Origin: Paenibacillus glycanilyticus
GTDB lineage: Bacteria > Bacillota > Bacilli > Paenibacillales > Paenibacillaceae
Length of the DNA stretch: 64,000 nucleotides
Reading direction: 5' to 3'
Assembly (NCBI RefSeq): GCF_023715145.1
Contig: NZ_JAMBNP010000006.1
Coordinates: forward strand, 186,001-250,000
Shown: positions 62,123-64,000 of the stretch, piece after piece
How positions within the stretch are numbered: position 1 is the stretch's first letter
Layout: the number at the start of each line of letters is the position of its first letter
Notes under the pieces: model-generated
Seen by the model: only the letters and a program-made list of their open reading frames with translations
The model's database searches: none
What the model was told of the DNA's origin: nothing
Translations under genes and position numbers: made by a program

Positions 62123-62154
62123 TATAATCGTTCCTTTCCTACTCATCATTTTGT

Positions 62155-62183
62155 TCTGAACTATCGTTTCCCGATCGTAGAAT
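62155..62183 (+). repeat. Right-hand motif and core (E12)
   Basis: TCTGAACTATCGTTT followed by CCCGATCGTAGAAT, 3 bases from the stop of the next gene. The hairpin and left core are missing. Confidence 0.7.
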
Positions 62184-62186
62184 AAA

Positions 62187-62495
62187 TTAATCCAACAAGA
62201 TTTGGTTCCACAGCTGTGACATAACGTTTGGCAAATGTTCCTGCGGATGCAAGAAAATTGCCAATGCTACGCTTAATAATATGGCAGCAATCCATAATAA
62301 TAATTTGAATGTCCTCGATTTTAGCTTAAGTAATAAAAATAGAAACCAAGCAAAGAAAGTCAAATTTAAAATCAAAGTCACTGGAATGCTAACGATTCTT
62401 CCTAGACCTGTATAAGGGAAGAATTCGATTAATAAAAATATGGTTGCAATACTCGGAAGCATAGCCAACACTAAGATAGTTACTGACTTTATCAT
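62187..62495 (-). CDS. Membrane protein of unknown function
   Basis: A 102-residue protein with three hydrophobic helices (about 5-23, 35-57 and 66-82). No family is recognised. TAGGAGAATTT precedes the ATG. It fills the interval between E12 and E13 completely: stop 3 bases from one repeat, ribosome site next to the other. Confidence 0.55.
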   Translation of the reverse strand: MIKSVTILVLAMLPSIATIFLLIEFFPYTGLGRIVSIPVTLILNLTFFAWFLFLLLKLKSRTFKLLLWIAAILLSVALAIFLHPQEHLPNVMSQLWNQILLD

Positions 62496-62512
62496 AAATT
62501 CTCCTAAAGTTC

Positions 62513-62610
62513 CTTCAATAGTTCATTGGAGTGCCGATTGATTATTGGGAGCTGTCTTTTTGTTGAGTTAAAGTTCGCCGTTAGTTGAGCGCCTGCCCTT
62601 TATTTAACCG
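62513..62610 (+). repeat. Compound repeat copy E13
   Basis: Degenerate left core CTTCAATAGTTCATTGG, then TTGAGTTAAAGTTC and right core GCCGTTAGTTGAGCG (62577-62591), immediately followed by another core GCCCTTTATTTAACC (62594-62608). The stop of the NADAR gene lies inside. Confidence 0.65.
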
Positions 62611-63144
62611 ATCTCGGACTTCAGTCAAAGCAAATCCAAGTAGGTTCTTTCCTTCCCACAATATTGGATTCATCGAGTTAGGATGGTCTTGTGCGAGACC
62701 AATCCCCCATATTCGATCCACTGGACTAGCCTCAACAAATACGCAATTATGATGAGACTTCAAAAATTCTAACAGTTCCTGATTTTGCTCGAACTTAGCT
62801 AGGTTCCCTCGAAGCACGATATCATAACAAATGCTTTCCCAAACCTCATTATTAAAACCTTTAATGGCACGCCCGTATGCTTTCATCTCTTTAGGATGCT
62901 TCGACTTCATGATTGCCTCGAGCATTTCTTTATCGCCAAATAACCTAGCTTTTTCGGCCATCATAAACTGCTCCGCAAAACTATACTGCTCGTTTTCAAC
63001 TATAAATTCGCTCCCCCACCATTGGCTTAAACAACTGCTATTAATATGACCATCTGCCGAAGGTGTGTGACCCCAAAAGAACAGGAATTTCAACTTTTCT
63101 CCAGCCTCATAAGCATGTTGTAGACTTTTCAGAGAATAGTACAT
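62581..63144 (-). CDS. NADAR (YbiA-like) family protein
   Basis: A 187-residue NADAR protein. Markers are FLFFWGHTP, the SFAEQFMMAEKARLFGD helix, DRIWGIGL and W-x-GKNLLGFALTEVRDRL. NADAR enzymes cleave N-glycosidic bonds of ADP-ribose derivatives; some remove ADP-ribose from guanine in DNA or act on riboflavin intermediates. AGGAGG precedes the ATG. The last residues (NKGQALN-stop) are encoded by repeat E13, so the gene end merges with the repeat. Confidence 0.88.
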   Translation of the reverse strand: MYYSLKSLQHAYEAGEKLKFLFFWGHTPSADGHINSSCLSQWWGSEFIVENEQYSFAEQFMMAEKARLFGDKEMLEAIMKSKHPKEMKAYGRAIKGFNNEVWESICYDIVLRGNLAKFEQNQELLEFLKSHHNCVFVEASPVDRIWGIGLAQDHPNSMNPILWEGKNLLGFALTEVRDRLNKGQALN

Positions 63145-63179
63145 GTTATACCTCCTTTCTATCGAAATAAGAACAATAT

Positions 63180-63246
63180 CCGGTTTTTCTAAACCGGTAA
63201 CCTCACCTGGTGATTATTTAAACTGATGTTACCCGATAGCTTAATT
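63180..63246 (+). repeat. Repeat copy E14
   Basis: Stem CCGGTTT-TTCT-AAACCGG (63180-63197), then TTTAAACTGATGTTA and right core CCCGATAGCTTAAT. Confidence 0.7.
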
Positions 63247-63272
63247 TTGGAATGATTTATTATTTAAGTTTG

Positions 63273-63540
63273 TCAACGACGCATACCCTTGTATTTTTTC
63301 ATTAGGTTAAAAACCAAGTAAACAACACTTGTACAGAGCAAGAAAATTCTATCATGTTTGAGATTAAGCGCGGTATTACTTCCACTGAAAATATATTCAT
63401 TGTAAAAGAAAAGATTTTCAAGAGTATAAGAACGTCCTGAAGCATCCATAACAATTTTACTACCGTTAAGATCAACTAAAACACGCCAAGATATAAGCGA
63501 ACAATAGAACCGCCATTACTAATATTTTTTTATATTTCAT
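63273..63540 (-). pseudogene. Frameshifted small membrane protein gene
   Basis: From ATG 63540 (TTCAGGAG upstream) the minus strand reads MKYKKILVMAVLLFAYILAC and stops soon after. One base out of frame it continues VLVDLNGSKIVMDASGRSY, then a second hydrophobic segment IFLLCTSVVYLVFNL and ends KKYKGMRR at 63275-63273. The whole is 268 bases, one more than 89 codons, so a single-base change near TGTTTTAG explains the break. It could be a sequencing error. No family is recognised. Confidence 0.55.
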
Positions 63541-63613
63541 AAATATTTCTCCTGAAATTTTAGAATATTTCCCCAGTAAATAGACGTTAATTAATTGGAT
63601 TTGTTGCGTTATC

Positions 63614-63635
63614 CTGCCCGTTCGTCATAATGAAG
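63614..63635 (+). repeat. Left core copy E15
   Basis: CTGCCCGTTCGTCATAATGAAG: a left-hand core with a two-base insertion; no clear hairpin follows. Confidence 0.6.
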
Positions 63636-63850
63636 TCTTGTCTGTTCGCACTTTTTTTCAGCCTTAAATATAGCTCATAAAACCCTTAATAAGTGCTTTT
63701 TTTGTCGATGGAGCAGTATAAAGGGATTTTCACGTCCAAAAATAAACGACAAGAAATTACGTAGAAATGAAAAAGAACCTTGATAGTATCACGACATGAA
63801 ATTACCAATTATACGGTAGATTGCCTAGTCGCCCTGTTTTCTTAGATGAA
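63636..63850. other. AT-rich spacer without a visible gene
   Basis: About 215 bases at the right end of the array; I see neither a credible frame nor a repeat. Confidence 0.4.
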
Positions 63851-63894
63851 ACAACAAAAGCCCATGGAAGTGGAATCTTCCTCGGGCTTGTTGT
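63851..63894 (-). terminator. Terminator of the gene at the right edge
   Basis: ACAACAAGCCC and GGGCTTTTGTTGT arms on the minus strand with inner GGAAG/CTTCC pairing, about 25 bases after the stop at 63921. Confidence 0.7.
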
Positions 63895-63920
63895 CCTGGT
63901 CCCCTGACCTTCTTTTTCGC

Positions 63921-64000
63921 TTAGACATCTTGTCCTCCAACTGCTGCCTGCGATGCAGTATTAGTTCCAATATCATCAATCAAACCGATATCACTTCCCT
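63921..64000 (-). CDS. C-terminus of an unidentified protein (partial)
   Basis: The minus strand from the right edge reads GSDIGLIDDIGTNTASQAAV followed by GGQDV and TAA at 63923-63921. The short tail is protein-like and is followed by a good terminator, which supports a real gene end. The rest is outside the window, so no family is given. Confidence 0.45.
   Translation of the reverse strand, partial: GSDIGLIDDIGTNTASQAAVGGQDV

Noticed and set aside
59055-63635. A classical integron with attC sites
   Set aside because: The cores do not match attC RYYYAAC/GTTRRRY pairs well and no intI-like gene is in the window; only the arrangement is cassette-like.
59055-63635. CRISPR array
   Set aside because: Repeats are hairpins of variable sequence separated by genes of 250-570 bases, not short uniform repeats with short spacers.
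1-64000. tRNA, rRNA, insertion sequences or prophage genes
   Set aside because: No tRNA cloverleaf, rRNA segment, transposase or phage structural gene was recognised on either strand.

Overview
The window looks like a chromosomal segment from a Gram-positive, endospore-forming Bacillota, most likely Paenibacillus or a close relative. Supporting signs are CwlJ and GerQ cortex-lysis genes, an alpha/beta small acid-soluble spore protein, a T-box leader before trpS, strong AGGAGG-type ribosome binding sites, frequent TTG/GTG starts, and many lipoproteins. This is inferred from gene content only; no search was run.

From 1 to about 50 kb the layout is ordinary, mostly minus-strand chromosome. It runs: an NDH-2 tail, YuzB and an Nfu scaffold; an SDR, a HEPN protein, a UbiD decarboxylase and CtaA (heme A synthase); a MurJ/SpoVB-like flippase, ThuA, DUF456 and HAD genes; a four-gene Mn/Zn-type ABC importer with a DtxR/MntR-like operator; a class B PBP and a membrane transglutaminase; an SCO-CtaB pair completing the heme A/cytochrome oxidase assembly theme; the cwlJ-gerQ operon, SspA-like SASP and trpS; a DUF318 permease with a His-rich partner; an MCP; secreted wall-active proteins (NodB deacetylase, LysM-3D, CAP); a sugar oxidoreductase/isomerase pair; a CoA-disulfide reductase/rhodanese/TusA/DsrE fusion with its ArsR repressor; a UxaC-like isomerase with AraC; a TetR-MBL pair with a double operator; and a two-component system.

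From about 50 to 64 kb the character changes. Base composition is visibly AT-richer, gene remnants appear (catalase, cupin, others), and a dispersed repeat occurs many times. Each repeat is a 15-16 bp core (consensus CCCG[A/T]TA, then a variable YTYAAYG-like tail), a variable hairpin, the motif GTTGAACTATAGTTC, and a second core. Between 59.05 and 63.63 kb, nine consecutive intervals between these repeats each hold one small minus-strand gene or gene remnant: a cupin fragment, a lipoprotein, two Nudix hydrolases, two small membrane proteins, a UPF0158 protein, a NADAR protein and a frameshifted membrane protein. Stop codons lie a few bases from, or inside, the repeats. This resembles a gene-cassette array without a recombinase in view, and it is the most notable feature of the window.

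Other observations of note are a conserved terminator-like leader shared by two unrelated genes (SCO and an 18.8 kb gene), a 72-bp tandem repeat in a divergent promoter region, a textbook MerR 19-bp-spacer promoter, and several clear palindromic operators.
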